A DNA stretch of 64,000 nt from positions 1 to 64,000 of the forward strand of contig PDOP01000033.1 of assembly GCA_002749205.1 (NCBI GenBank), given 5' to 3'. Source of the stretch: Treponema sp. (lineage in GTDB: Bacteria > Spirochaetota > Spirochaetia > Treponematales > Treponemataceae). This document shows, piece by piece, positions 36,239 through 44,819 of this stretch; position 1 is the first letter of the stretch; each line of letters opens with the position of its first letter. The notes under the pieces are model-generated. The model saw nothing but the letters and a program-made list of their open reading frames with translations. It searched no databases and was not told the DNA's origin. The position numbers and the translations under genes are program-made.

Positions 36239-37534
36239 CTACTCAAATTCTGTAGGCTCACTTACCGCTGTTGACAAAGCCTTAATAGCTTTTTCCGTAA
36301 GAGAGCGCCGCAAAACAGTTTCGTCTTTCACATCCAAATTAGGGTTGCCCACCGGATAAGGAATGGCAACTGTAGGTACAATTCTGTTTGCGCCAACTGA
36401 CTTTGAAATTGTAGTAATTGTAGCCATGTGTACAACCGGAATACCGAATCTCTCAATTTCTTTAACTATCGTTGCGCCGCAACGAGTACATGTACCTCAC
36501 GTACTGGTCATAATTACGCCATCAACCTTAGCTTCACTAAGCTCCTTACCAATTTCTTTTCCGAATTTAACTGAATTACCGACAGCAGTTCCCGTACCTG
36601 TTGTAGAATAGAAATACTTGTAAACGCCACCGAGCCTTCCCTCTTTTTTCATTTCAGAAAGCATATCAAACGGAACTACCCTGTCAGGTAACTCATTTGC
36701 ATAAACAGGGTCATAACCGCCATGTATTGTTTCATAACTGCCTTTTAGAGTTTCCAATTTAGAAATATCATGCTTGATCCAAATTTGTGCAGAAGCCGAT
36801 TGTAATCTATCAGGATTTCCGAGAGGTACAATTCCGCCTGTTGTTATAATAGCAACAGTAGCCTTTGACATATCGCTGATAGGCTTTGCAGGTGCAACTG
36901 TATCAAACTCAGGCATTGCAAGTTCAGTTTCAAACTTTTCGTTATTGAGTCTTTTCATCAACATATCAATTGCACGAAGTGAGCCCCGTTTTTCAACAAT
37001 CACAGTATTTCGCTGACCTTGAGAAATATAACCTTCTTCCTCAGCTTTACCTATCTTTTCTCCCTGTAATATTTTCTTTGCAAGTGTAGTCACCACAGGA
37101 ATAGCCTCACGCATGCCGGCAGCTGAATCGCCGGTTTTTGCAATTATTGCAGCACCTTTAACATGATCTACACCGGGGTTTTCAGGATACATAGCTGTTA
37201 AAGCAAGAATATCCATTTCATTTACAAGCTTAACAACACCGGCACAAGCCATACCGTATCTACCGGCATTAAAGGCCGGACCTGCAATTACCAAGTCAGG
37301 CTTTTCAGTTTCTAAAGTCTTTTTTATAAAACTCAAAGACTCCTTATTATTTTCGTTAAAATAGTTATCTCCACAAACTATAGTACCAACAACTTCCGCT
37401 ACACCTTGCAGATTTGCATTTATACCGACAGCAGGGCCAAGAATATCTTTTTTATATTCAACACAATGCCCTGCCTTTTCTTCCCCGCCAATTCCGGCAA
37501 AAAATTGATTTAAATAGCAAATTACCTTTTTCAT
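36239..37534 (-). CDS. grdB: GrdB, selenoprotein subunit of glycine/sarcosine/betaine reductase component B
   Basis: It binds the amino-acid substrate with GrdE and forms the Se-carboxymethyl precursor passed to GrdA. A plain reading stops at TGA (36499-36497) after 345 residues. Read as selenocysteine (Sec346), the frame continues to TAG at 36239, giving 431 residues, the usual GrdB length. The family's redox motif U-x-x-C-x-x-C appears as UGTCTRC (Sec346, Cys349, Cys352). A hairpin follows the TGA. It starts 14 bases after grdE with GAGGAGA. GrdA, GrdC/D and the Sec machinery must lie elsewhere. Annotation software would probably split this gene. Confidence 0.93.
36470..36499 (-). promoter_or_regulatory. 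Recoded UGA (Sec) and candidate SECIS hairpin in grdB
   Basis: The TGA is 36499-36497. Twelve bases downstream, CGTTGC pairs perfectly with GCAACG across loop GGC (36484-36470). Bacterial SECIS elements lie immediately 3' of the UGA inside the coding region, as here. The short GGC loop is smaller than the E. coli type, and outer pairs (ACT with AGT) may extend the stem. Confidence 0.7.
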
Positions 37535-37548
37535 ATTTTCTCCTCGAT

Positions 37549-38835
37549 TTAAGACACTTCCACAGAAATATTGTGATAACCAATTTCGCTTGTTGCACCA
37601 ATTACGGCATTAAGCTCAACTTTCATTGAACCGTCTTCGGCTATACAACCTTCCCAACCACCGGCAACAGTCTGTACAGCTTTATCATCACCAATAACCT
37701 TATCAGCAGATTCCAAACGAAGCACATGACTTACATTACCCGTAGAAACAACAGCTACAGCTGCAGGGTTTGTATCTGCAAGAGGCTGACTCATTCCGTC
37801 CCAACCTGCGCATTCATCAGTAATAAGCACGGTTTTAATTCCGTGTTTTTCACATCTTGCACAAATCATAACTAAGTCGGAATCAGGATTACCGTACCCC
37901 TCTTCAGAAACAATAACACCGTCTGCACCTAAGTGATGAGCCAGCTTGGCTGTAAAATCTGCAGTTCTGAATTTACCGTCAAGTGTTGTTAATTCAGGAA
38001 CCATAATTACACCCATGAAATTAATTGTTTTCCCGTGCTGATTATATAAATCAAGAATCACGGAATTATTTTGGTGCTGATATGTTGTAATCTTATCACA
38101 TGCGGCAACACAATTACCTGAAACAACAGCGTTATCAAGCTCCTCATTCGGGTGCATCAGTGTAGGTATAATTTGTGAAGCATTTACACCGTAAACATAA
38201 CTGTCATGCAACAAACCTTGAGTAATTAACATTTCCGCATAAATAATTCCGGGGAGTTTAGGATACCTATCACATTCTTCTCTCATTGTGCCAATATTAT
38301 ATTCTCGAACAGTATCGCATTCAGCTTCACGACCCGCCTCTCCCACAATTTCTGATGCCTTCAAACCGGCAAGTCTTACAACCTCTTCATGGATATGAGG
38401 TTTAAGGTCGTCAACAACAGAAATATCAATAACAAAATTGAATGTTTTTGAAAAAGGTGTATATTTTGCACCTTCTCCCCACATGTCAATTAAGCCTTCC
38501 TGAAAACCAACCATATCTCCTATGGTAACTATCGCAGCACCCTTTAAGCATTTAACAAAACCCTCGCCTTGCTGTGTAATCTTGGTTGTAACACCCGGAA
38601 AGCCCGATATTCCGCCTTCAACCTTAACACGAGGCTCAATAACATCTTTAACAGGAATAATGCGAGTCCTGTCGCCGGGTTTTGCAATATCAAATTTGAC
38701 ATTTTTGATTCTTGCATCTTTTAAAAGCTCCTGCTTTACCTCATTTGTATTTACATATAAAATGTGGTCTTTAACCTCCATTCTATCGCCCAATTTGATG
38801 TCCTTAATTTGAACATCTCCAAGTTTTAGCGTCAT
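37549..38835 (-). CDS. grdE: GrdE, proprotein of the pyruvoyl-containing subunit of component B
   Basis: Partner of GrdB in substrate activation. In characterised GrdE the chain self-cleaves at an Asn-Cys bond, and the Cys becomes a pyruvoyl (carbonyl) group. Here the site is GNCVAACD, with the cleavable Cys at about residue 242. The protein is 428 residues from ATG 38835, which has GGAGG eight bases upstream; an in-frame GTG at 38844 overlaps that Shine-Dalgarno sequence and is rejected. It is second in the operon grdX-grdE-grdB, 15 bases after grdX. The specific substrate (glycine, sarcosine or betaine) cannot be fixed from these subunits by eye. Confidence 0.93.
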   Translation of the reverse strand: MTLKLGDVQIKDIKLGDRMEVKDHILYVNTNEVKQELLKDARIKNVKFDIAKPGDRTRIIPVKDVIEPRVKVEGGISGFPGVTTKITQQGEGFVKCLKGAAIVTIGDMVGFQEGLIDMWGEGAKYTPFSKTFNFVIDISVVDDLKPHIHEEVVRLAGLKASEIVGEAGREAECDTVREYNIGTMREECDRYPKLPGIIYAEMLITQGLLHDSYVYGVNASQIIPTLMHPNEELDNAVVSGNCVAACDKITTYQHQNNSVILDLYNQHGKTINFMGVIMVPELTTLDGKFRTADFTAKLAHHLGADGVIVSEEGYGNPDSDLVMICARCEKHGIKTVLITDECAGWDGMSQPLADTNPAAVAVVSTGNVSHVLRLESADKVIGDDKAVQTVAGGWEGCIAEDGSMKVELNAVIGATSEIGYHNISVEVS

Positions 38836-38850
38836 TAAGTTCACCTCCGC

Positions 38851-39204
38851 CTATATAATTTTCAGCTCTCTTTGAGCTTGCATAAATAAGTCAAAATCAA
38901 TTTTTTCATAATCTTCAAGATGAGCAAAATCCGGCTTTCTGTTTTCCATAAGTTTTTGGTATTTAGAAATAGATTCTCCAATAAGAATCATGGAATATTC
39001 ATTTTCTTTTATCGGTTTTTTTTCATCGGAAAGAATAAGACTGCGAACAGGACCAAAATTCATACGAATGCTGGCAAATAAAGGATGAGTCAACAACTTA
39101 TAACCTTCATAAACTAAATCCCGAGTTTTAATCAACACTGCATAATAATCGCCTTCCACAAAAACATCAGGATTTTCAATTAAAGTGTTATTTGTTACAA
39201 GCAT
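38851..39204 (-). CDS. grdX: GrdX family protein
   Basis: A 117-residue protein of unknown biochemical role that commonly leads glycine-reductase operons in Clostridia and treponemes. The typical opening MLVTNNTLIENPDVF (reading as the 'LVTNNP.V' pattern) and FGPVRSLILSDEKKP are recognisable. The start follows AGGGA at seven bases. As the first gene it carries the promoter and putative operator at 39228-39269. It has no signal peptide or membrane segment. Confidence 0.82.
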   Translation of the reverse strand: MLVTNNTLIENPDVFVEGDYYAVLIKTRDLVYEGYKLLTHPLFASIRMNFGPVRSLILSDEKKPIKENEYSMILIGESISKYQKLMENRKPDFAHLEDYEKIDFDLFMQAQRELKII

Positions 39205-39227
39205 AGCAAATTCCCTATTATATCTGT

Positions 39228-39269
39228 ATTGTAGCCTCTTTTTATAAAAAAGATAGTTAGTATGCTAAC
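39228..39269 (-). promoter_or_regulatory. Candidate activator-dependent grd promoter with Crp/Fnr-type operator
   Basis: GTTAG-TATG-CTAAC (39256-39269) is a perfect 5-4-5 palindrome, the geometry of Crp/Fnr sites. Taking TACAAT (39233-39228) as -10, the predicted +1 is 39221 and the palindrome is centred at -41.5, the class II position. The -35 region (CTATCT) is poor, as expected for an activated promoter. An alternative -10, TATAAT (39222-39217), would place the site at -52.5. Confidence 0.5.
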
Positions 39270-39302
39270 ATAAATGTCTTATTTTTTATTTATTTAAAAA
39301 AA

Positions 39303-39522
39303 TTAGCATTAGGGTTTATCTTTATCGATAAACCCTAATGCTAAGCAACCCGACTGCCTTCGCATAATCTTTCGTCCTTTGCTGTTATACTTAATCGCCG
39401 TTTTACGCTATCGCTCCAACCGACTTTACTGTTTTTAAAATCGAACGAAAGGATAGACGAGGCAGTCCAAATCATGTTAAACAATATGAAAACCTTGCCG
39501 GTGTGCTGTTAAAAACCGGCGG
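39303..39522 (+). repeat. Covarying structured repeat, copy A6
   Basis: It has the longest copy-specific hairpin: 18 perfect pairs (39303-39320 with 39327-39344). P1 is GACTGCCT (39352-39359) with AGGCAGTC (39470-39477). P2 is CTTTCGT with ACGAAAG. Loop TTACGCTATCGCTCCAACCG. It lies between grdX and the MATE gene. Confidence 0.8.
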
Positions 39523-39553
39523 CTCAAAATTATCGGAAAAGTAAAATAAATGT

Positions 39554-40924
39554 TTATTCCGCAACGCCTGTAGAAATAGGAGAAAATGCCTCTATCTTCA
39601 GCCTTCCTTTTTTAAAATAAAGAATGGTAATCAAAACACCTTTAATCATAGAAGTTATACTGATTGCCCACCATACCCCCGACAATCCCAAAAATCGGGA
39701 CAGTATATAAGCTAACGGTATTCTGGCAGCGGTAAGCACTGTTGAATTTACCGAAGGATACATAGTTTTACCCAAACCGTAAAAAGCCCCGTTTGTAACA
39801 ATTTCTACGCACATAAAAACTTGAGAATATCCGAGTATCGAAAGATATATAGCACCTTCTTTTAAGGCCTCCGGTTCATTTAAAAACGCCCCAAAAATCT
39901 CTTTTGGAAATAAAACCAATGCAAAACTTGTAAACAAGCCCACTATTAACATAGAAACATAGGCAACCTTAAACCCTGTGTCTATTCTTTTGTATTGCTT
40001 TGCGCCAAGATTTTGTCCTATGAATGTAGAAATGGCAACTGAAAATCCTGAAGCTGTCATCCATGTTACCGCTTCAATTTGACTTCCTATCCTTTGCACA
40101 CCAACCCCAAGATAACCATATTGGGTAATTATCCTTACGATAAATGTAGCAATAATAGTGAACGACATTGCCTGTAAACCGACAGGAGTTCCAACTTTTA
40201 AAATGTTCTTCAGTTTATATAAATCCGGCATTCTAAAGAGTTTAAACCCTTTAAATAAAATCGTATCTTTTGCTTTTAGAATGTAAAACAAAAAAAGAAT
40301 TGTTACCAACAATTGAGAAATCACGGTTGCAAAAGCAGCACCTAATACACCAAGAGGTTTACCTACAATGCCGAAAATCAAAATTGGATCTAAAATAATA
40401 TTTAAAACAAGCCCGCAAGTATTAAACAAAAAAGGAATCTTACTTGAGCCATATGCGTTAAAAATAGCACTCAACACGGGATTGAAAAAAAACAACAAAT
40501 ATGAAAGTGAAATTATTTTTGAATACTGCAAAGCCATTGAAACAACTTCTGCATTGTCAATATTAAAAACACCAATCAAAAAGTTTCTTCCAAAAAATAT
40601 GATGCAACCGTATAACAAACTCACTAAAAGTGTAAACTTAATAATTGTACCGACAATTATATTGGTGTTTTCATCTTTTCTGCCAACAGCTTGAGAGACA
40701 AGCGATTCTGCTGATACTTTCGGAATCATAATAATCCCCATTGCAAACCACATAAAAAAACCGGCTGCACTGACTGCCGTTGACGCTTTTGAACCAAGTT
40801 TACCTATCCAAAAAACATCTGCCATATTATATGCCATTTGGATAAATGATGTTCCCATGATGGGCAATGCCAGCTTTAGCAATACCGGCATTATATTACC
40901 TTTTGTTAAATCATTCTGTTTCAT
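39554..40924 (-). CDS. MATE-family multidrug/Na+ antiporter
   Basis: A 456-residue inner-membrane exporter with about twelve hydrophobic segments in two similar halves. The N terminus LPIMGTSFIQMAYNMADVFWIGKLG (about 19-43) is the typical MATE start, and GFSVAISTFIGQNLGAKQYKR marks the second half. It probably expels cationic drugs or metabolites in exchange for Na+ or H+; the substrate is unknown. A TATAAT lies near 40950 on the minus strand without a good -35 box. It is monocistronic and divergent from murA across repeat B2. Confidence 0.92.
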   Translation of the reverse strand: MKQNDLTKGNIMPVLLKLALPIMGTSFIQMAYNMADVFWIGKLGSKASTAVSAAGFFMWFAMGIIMIPKVSAESLVSQAVGRKDENTNIIVGTIIKFTLLVSLLYGCIIFFGRNFLIGVFNIDNAEVVSMALQYSKIISLSYLLFFFNPVLSAIFNAYGSSKIPFLFNTCGLVLNIILDPILIFGIVGKPLGVLGAAFATVISQLLVTILFLFYILKAKDTILFKGFKLFRMPDLYKLKNILKVGTPVGLQAMSFTIIATFIVRIITQYGYLGVGVQRIGSQIEAVTWMTASGFSVAISTFIGQNLGAKQYKRIDTGFKVAYVSMLIVGLFTSFALVLFPKEIFGAFLNEPEALKEGAIYLSILGYSQVFMCVEIVTNGAFYGLGKTMYPSVNSTVLTAARIPLAYILSRFLGLSGVWWAISITSMIKGVLITILYFKKGRLKIEAFSPISTGVAE

Positions 40925-41051
40925 TTATTGCCTTTGTTTAAAACGCATTATACCAAAGCCCGATTTTACAGAAAAACAGAAATAAAAGCAAGTAGAGCCC
41001 GTATCAAAAAATTCTTTTGAATAAAAACAATTTAGATTATACTGCGTGATG

Positions 41052-41284
41052 AAAATAAGAACACCTAAAAATAAATGCTTTTTTGTTTAACCTGATTTTA
41101 AGTTCGCCGTTATCCTTTTTGGCGTTTAAAATAATCAAAAAAGCCGGTCGCCGGCAGAAGAACGGCAAATCAAAAACATCAAACAAGCCAAAAAGATTTA
41201 AGGCGAACGAGGGGTTTAAGAGCGAAAAGTGTTGTGTTGTCAAATCAATAATTTTCTTTTTCAAAAGCACAACACTTTTCTGCG
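41052..41284 (-). repeat. Covarying structured repeat, copy B2 (inverted)
   Basis: The reverse complement matches family A. P1 is GTTCGCC with GGCGAAC (+ strand GTTCGCC near 41102 and GGCGAAC near 41202). P2 pairs CCTTTTTGGC with GCCAAAAAG. A copy-specific hairpin GAAAAGTGTTGTG (41224-41236) with CACAACACTTTTC (41268-41280) ends it. It lies in the divergent gap before murA. Confidence 0.75.
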
Positions 41285-41309
41285 ATTAATTCAAATTAAA
41301 AAGGTAAAC

Positions 41310-41338
41310 TTGACAAAATACTTTTTTTCATTTAAACT
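41310..41338 (+). promoter_or_regulatory. murA promoter
   Basis: TTGACA (41310-41315), a 17-base spacer and TAAACT (41333-41338). AGGGGG precedes the ATG at 41361. Confidence 0.7.
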
Positions 41339-41360
41339 ACGGCACTGACAGGGGGATTTC

Positions 41361-42650
41361 ATGTTCGAGTATCATATAGAGGGCGGCACTCCGATTGAAG
41401 GAGTCATTAAGGCAAGCGGAAATAAAAATGCGGCACTACCTTGTATTGCGGCCGCAGTGTTGACTAGTGAGGCTGTCGTTTTGCGGAATATACCCGATAT
41501 TGAAGATGTCGGTGTGATGCTCGATGTTTTTAAGTCTTTCGGTGGGGTTGTAGAAAAGATTGATGCAAATGCTTACAGGCTCAGGCTCGAAAAATCCAAT
41601 TGCTGTGAAGTTCCTGATGAGTTTGCAAAAAAAATTCGTGCATCTATTTTGTTTGCAGGGCCTTTGCTTGCCCGATGTGGTGTTGCAACTTTGTCTCCGC
41701 CGGGCGGTGATGTTATCGGAAGAAGACGATTGGATACTCACTTTTTGGCTCTTACCGAATTAGGTGCAAGTGTTTCAACCGAAAATAAGTTTTCATTTAA
41801 GGCGGATAAACTGCACGGTAAAGATATATTTTTAGACGAGGCTTCGGTTACGGCAACGGAAAATGCAATTATGGCGGCGGTACTTGCCGAGGGTGTTACT
41901 ATTTTAACAAATGTTGCAAGCGAGCCTCATGTTCAGGATCTATGCAATTTACTCAATTTGATGGGTGCAAAAATTACAGGCATAGGCTCGAATATTCTGA
42001 CTATTTCAGGTGTTGATGTTTTGCACGGTGCGGATTTTTCAATCGGCCCGGACTACATGGAAATCGGCTCGTACATCGGACTTGCAGTAGCAACACACGG
42101 CTCCATTAAAATTACAAATATCAACCCAAAAGATATGCGTCCTTTAAAACAGGGATTTGCAAAACTTGGAATTACATGGGAAATTAAAGACAACACATTA
42201 AGTATAAGCAAAAATCAGACGCTTACGGTAAATAAAGATTTTGGCGGTATGATACCAAAAATTGATGACGCTCCATGGCCTGGTTTTCCTGCGGACTTAA
42301 CGAGTATTATGGTTGTTATTGCAACCCAAGTTACAGGCACTGTTTTAATTCACGAAAAAATGTTTGAATCCAGAATGTTTTTCGTTGACAAGTTAATCAG
42401 TATGGGTGCAATGATAACCCTTTGCGATCCACATCGAGTAGTTGTTACCGGCCCCAGTCTTTTGCAAGGCTCTGAGTTAGTTTCTCCTGATGTCCGTGCG
42501 GGTATGGCGATTTTAATCGCTGCTTGTTGTGCAAAGGGAAAAAGCGTAATTAAAAACATTTATCAAATTGACCGAGGGTATGAAGATTTAGAAGGAAGAT
42601 TAAAATCTCTTGGAGTGAAAATAAAACGAAAAGAAGTTTCGACTCAATAA
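41361..42650 (+). CDS. murA: UDP-N-acetylglucosamine 1-carboxyvinyltransferase
   Basis: First committed cytosolic step of peptidoglycan synthesis: it transfers enolpyruvate from PEP to UDP-GlcNAc. The 429 residues are full length with SGNKNAALP (about 19-27) and the catalytic loop PPGGDVIGRR. The loop residue that is Cys115 in E. coli MurA is Asp117 here. Natural Cys-to-Asp variants, known in Mycobacterium, Chlamydia and Borrelia, remain active but cannot be alkylated by fosfomycin, so intrinsic resistance is expected. It is followed 54 bases later by a DMT exporter, possibly in one operon. Confidence 0.95.
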   Translation: MFEYHIEGGTPIEGVIKASGNKNAALPCIAAAVLTSEAVVLRNIPDIEDVGVMLDVFKSFGGVVEKIDANAYRLRLEKSNCCEVPDEFAKKIRASILFAGPLLARCGVATLSPPGGDVIGRRRLDTHFLALTELGASVSTENKFSFKADKLHGKDIFLDEASVTATENAIMAAVLAEGVTILTNVASEPHVQDLCNLLNLMGAKITGIGSNILTISGVDVLHGADFSIGPDYMEIGSYIGLAVATHGSIKITNINPKDMRPLKQGFAKLGITWEIKDNTLSISKNQTLTVNKDFGGMIPKIDDAPWPGFPADLTSIMVVIATQVTGTVLIHEKMFESRMFFVDKLISMGAMITLCDPHRVVVTGPSLLQGSELVSPDVRAGMAILIAACCAKGKSVIKNIYQIDRGYEDLEGRLKSLGVKIKRKEVSTQ

Positions 42651-42704
42651 TTTAAATAATTATAAACACAAGGCAACCCCAATATTTACCGACAGGACGA
42701 AAAT

Positions 42705-43613
42705 ATGAAACCACTGAATCAAAAGCAAATTTCAGCCAGACTTGCACTATTATTGCTTTGCATCCTCTGGGGCAGCACCTTTGTCGCAATTTCAAGCACA
42801 AAAGATTTTTTCAACCCGTCATTTTTACTCGCTCTCAGATTTTCAACCGGCTTTGTCGTTCTGTCAATCATCTTTGCAAAAAGATATAAAAATCTCAACA
42901 CAGCATACATAAAAGCCGGTGTTTGGGCGGGAATAAGCAGCTTTCTAGGATACCTTCCTCAGGCACTTGCAATCACCACATTCAAAGGAGACCCCGGACG
43001 CTCATCTTTTTTAGTCGCAACCTACTGTGTCCTCGTACCCTTTATTTCTTGGTTTTTTAATAAAAAACGCCCCGACAAATTTAACATCATAGCCGCATTT
43101 ATCTGCTTATTTGGAATTGGCATAATTTCCCTCCCCGACCTAATTGCCGGTAAATCCGTCCAAATAGGCTGGAGCGATGCCCTCTCACTTATAAGCAGTC
43201 TGGTTTTTGCCTTTAACTTAGTCATACTGGAACGCTTTGCACCAAAACTTGATGCCTCGCTTTTTTCGATAATGCACTTTCTTTTCGCCGCAATTTGCGC
43301 ATGGATTTTCACACTGCTTTTTGAAGATAACTCCACCACAATCTGGAACCTTCGCTCAATTTTCACACTATTATATTTGGCAATACCGTGTACCGCCCTT
43401 ACAGTTTTACTTCAAACCTACGGACAAAAATACACCCCTGCCTCAACCGCCGCCTTATTCTTCGCATTGGAATCCGTATTCGGATTAACATTTTCGGTTA
43501 TGCTCGGCTACGAAAAACTCACGGTCAACCTCATAGCAGGCGGATTACTCATCATCTTTTCAATTATTCTAACAGAAACAAAACTTCAATTCAGAGTAAA
43601 AACAAAACAATAA
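42705..43613 (+). CDS. DMT-superfamily (EamA) transporter
   Basis: A 302-residue inner-membrane protein with about ten hydrophobic segments in two EamA repeats. The first repeat begins LLLLCILWGSTFVAI (about 15-29). The second contains the typical ending YTPASTAALFFALESVFG (about 241-258). Relatives export amino acids or metabolites; the substrate is unknown. The gene follows murA in the same direction with no visible terminator, so read-through is likely. Confidence 0.9.
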   Translation: MKPLNQKQISARLALLLLCILWGSTFVAISSTKDFFNPSFLLALRFSTGFVVLSIIFAKRYKNLNTAYIKAGVWAGISSFLGYLPQALAITTFKGDPGRSSFLVATYCVLVPFISWFFNKKRPDKFNIIAAFICLFGIGIISLPDLIAGKSVQIGWSDALSLISSLVFAFNLVILERFAPKLDASLFSIMHFLFAAICAWIFTLLFEDNSTTIWNLRSIFTLLYLAIPCTALTVLLQTYGQKYTPASTAALFFALESVFGLTFSVMLGYEKLTVNLIAGGLLIIFSIILTETKLQFRVKTKQ

Positions 43614-43618
43614 TTCAG

Positions 43619-43820
43619 TGCAACGCTTACGCTTTTGCATCCAACCCGCTCGCTTGCATAATTTTTCCTACTTGACTGATAAACATAATCGGCGTTTTAC
43701 GCTAACGCTCCAACCGCCTTTGCTGATGCAAAAAATCGTACGGAAAAATAGACAAACGCTCGCCAAATCAGGTTAAATGTTCAAGTTTATTACTCCGGTG
43801 TTCTGATGAAAAAAAGCAGT
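43619..43820 (+). repeat. Covarying structured repeat, copy A7
   Basis: P2 pairs ATTTTTCC with GGAAAAAT. The loop TTACGCTAACGCTCCAACCG and the CCGGTGTTCTG end block are present. The P1 strands (GCTCGC and CGCTCGCC) do not pair, unlike most copies. Its right half is duplicated at 44683-44804. Confidence 0.65.
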
Positions 43821-43877
43821 ATCAATAAAAATATCATAAAATTTTCAAAATAAAACTTGACAGGAGAATTTTTGCCT
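43758..43877 (+). repeat. Left copy of a 120-bp direct repeat flanking the Doc toxin-antitoxin locus
   Basis: It runs from the P1' side of repeat A7 (GCTCGCCAAATCAGGTTAA) through the -35 region TTGACAGGAGAATTTTTGCC. It matches 44683-44804 with few differences. This copy lacks the following TATAAT, so the promoter fragment is dead. Confidence 0.85.
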
Positions 43878-44009
43878 AAGTTTTATTACTTTGTTAGCTG
43901 CAAGCTAAAAGATAAACTGTTTTAATATTACAAAAAATCTGTTTCAGCGATGTATGATAATTTAAAATTATATTTTATATAAATCTTTATATAGCATAAA
44001 TCTGCCTAC

Positions 44010-44038
44010 TTGAATTTATTATGTAAAAATAGTAAATT
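44010..44038 (+). promoter_or_regulatory. Promoter of the Doc-type toxin-antitoxin locus
   Basis: TTGAAT (44010-44015), a 17-base spacer and TAAATT (44033-44038). Confidence 0.5.
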
Positions 44039-44070
44039 TAATAATAATTAAAATATTTTAGGAGGTTAAA

Positions 44071-44259
44071 ATGCAAATAACCGCAAAAAAAGCAGAAATC
44101 AACAATATTGTTTCTCATTTTCCTGAACCTGTTTTAGATGATATATTAACATATCTTATGGAAATTCAAAAAAGACTTAACAAAAAAGAAAAAACAGATG
44201 AAATTCTTAATAAGATTTTTACAGAAGATAATAATTTATTACAAAGACTTGCAAAATGA
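44071..44259 (+). CDS. Antitoxin of a Doc-type toxin-antitoxin pair
   Basis: A 62-residue protein preceding and overlapping the toxin gene by four bases (ATGA). The helical N-terminal half (FPEPVLDDILTYLMEIQKRL) resembles short DUF2281-like antitoxins. The C-terminal IFTEDNNLLQRLAK matches the toxin-neutralising tail of small antitoxins paired with Doc proteins. AGGAGG lies seven bases before the ATG. The family assignment rests on the neighbour and length more than on a strong motif. Confidence 0.7.
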   Translation: MQITAKKAEINNIVSHFPEPVLDDILTYLMEIQKRLNKKEKTDEILNKIFTEDNNLLQRLAK

Positions 44260-44627
44260 TAACTATACAAGAAGCTTTATATATACATGATCAAGCTATA
44301 AAAGAATTTGGTGGTAGTTTTGGAATTAGGGATTATACTATGCTTGAATCAGCATTGAAAAGACCTTATGTTACTTTTAACCATAATGAATTATATCCTA
44401 AAATTGAAGATAAAGCTGCAAGCATCTTAGAAAGTATTATAAAAAATCATCCTTTTATAGATGGTAATAAAAGAGTTGGTTATATTTTAATGAGATATTT
44501 ATTGTTAATGAACAACCGAGATATAAAAGCCAGTGAAGAAGAAAAGTATGACTTTGTTATAAATATTGCAGAAGGAAAAATAAACATTGATGAAATAAAG
44601 GATTGGATAAAATCAAGGATTATATAA
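44256..44627 (+). CDS. doc: Doc (death-on-curing) family Fic-fold toxin
   Basis: A 123-residue Fic/Doc-fold protein. The Fic motif is HPFIDGNKR (His65, Asp69, Gly70, Asn71, Lys72, Arg73). P1 Doc has H-x-F-x-x-A-N-K-R and phosphorylates EF-Tu; this protein has Gly where P1 Doc has Ala, so it sits between the Doc and AMP-transferring Fic patterns. YIHDQAIKEFGGSFGIRDYTMLESALKRP near the N terminus is typical of Doc. It overlaps the antitoxin and has low GC content. The locus is flanked by 120-bp direct repeats, which indicates recent insertion. Confidence 0.88.
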   Translation: MITIQEALYIHDQAIKEFGGSFGIRDYTMLESALKRPYVTFNHNELYPKIEDKAASILESIIKNHPFIDGNKRVGYILMRYLLLMNNRDIKASEEEKYDFVINIAEGKINIDEIKDWIKSRII

Positions 44628-44682
44628 AAGCCGGCGTATAATTGGAAGATATTCTAAAAACTTATCATTATTATAGCGACCC

Positions 44683-44804
44683 GCTCGCCAAATCAGGTTA
44701 AGCGTTTAAGTTTATTACTCCGGTGTTCTGATGAAAAAAAGAGTAATATCAATAAAAATATCATAAAATTTTCAAAATAAAACTTGACAGGAGAATTTTT
44801 GCCT
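44683..44804 (+). repeat. Right copy of the 120-bp direct repeat, including a truncated family A element
   Basis: It matches 43758-43877, with ACCCGCTCGCC directly at its left edge, so only the 3' half of a family A element is present. Here the -35 box continues into an intact TATAAT and drives chemoreceptor 3. Confidence 0.85.
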
Positions 44805-44812
44805 GTTATAAT
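44784..44812 (+). promoter_or_regulatory. Promoter of chemoreceptor 3 and its leader
   Basis: Consensus TTGACA (44784-44789), a 17-base spacer, TATAAT (44807-44812). It is homologous to 7282-7310. The -35 box belongs to the duplicated 120-bp repeat. Confidence 0.85.
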
Positions 44813-44819
44813 TATACAC

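Noticed and set aside
36239..37534. grdB as a frameshifted or truncated pseudogene
   Set aside because: The frame continues cleanly after a single TGA into the known UxxCxxC motif and a proper C terminus, so recoding explains it better than decay.
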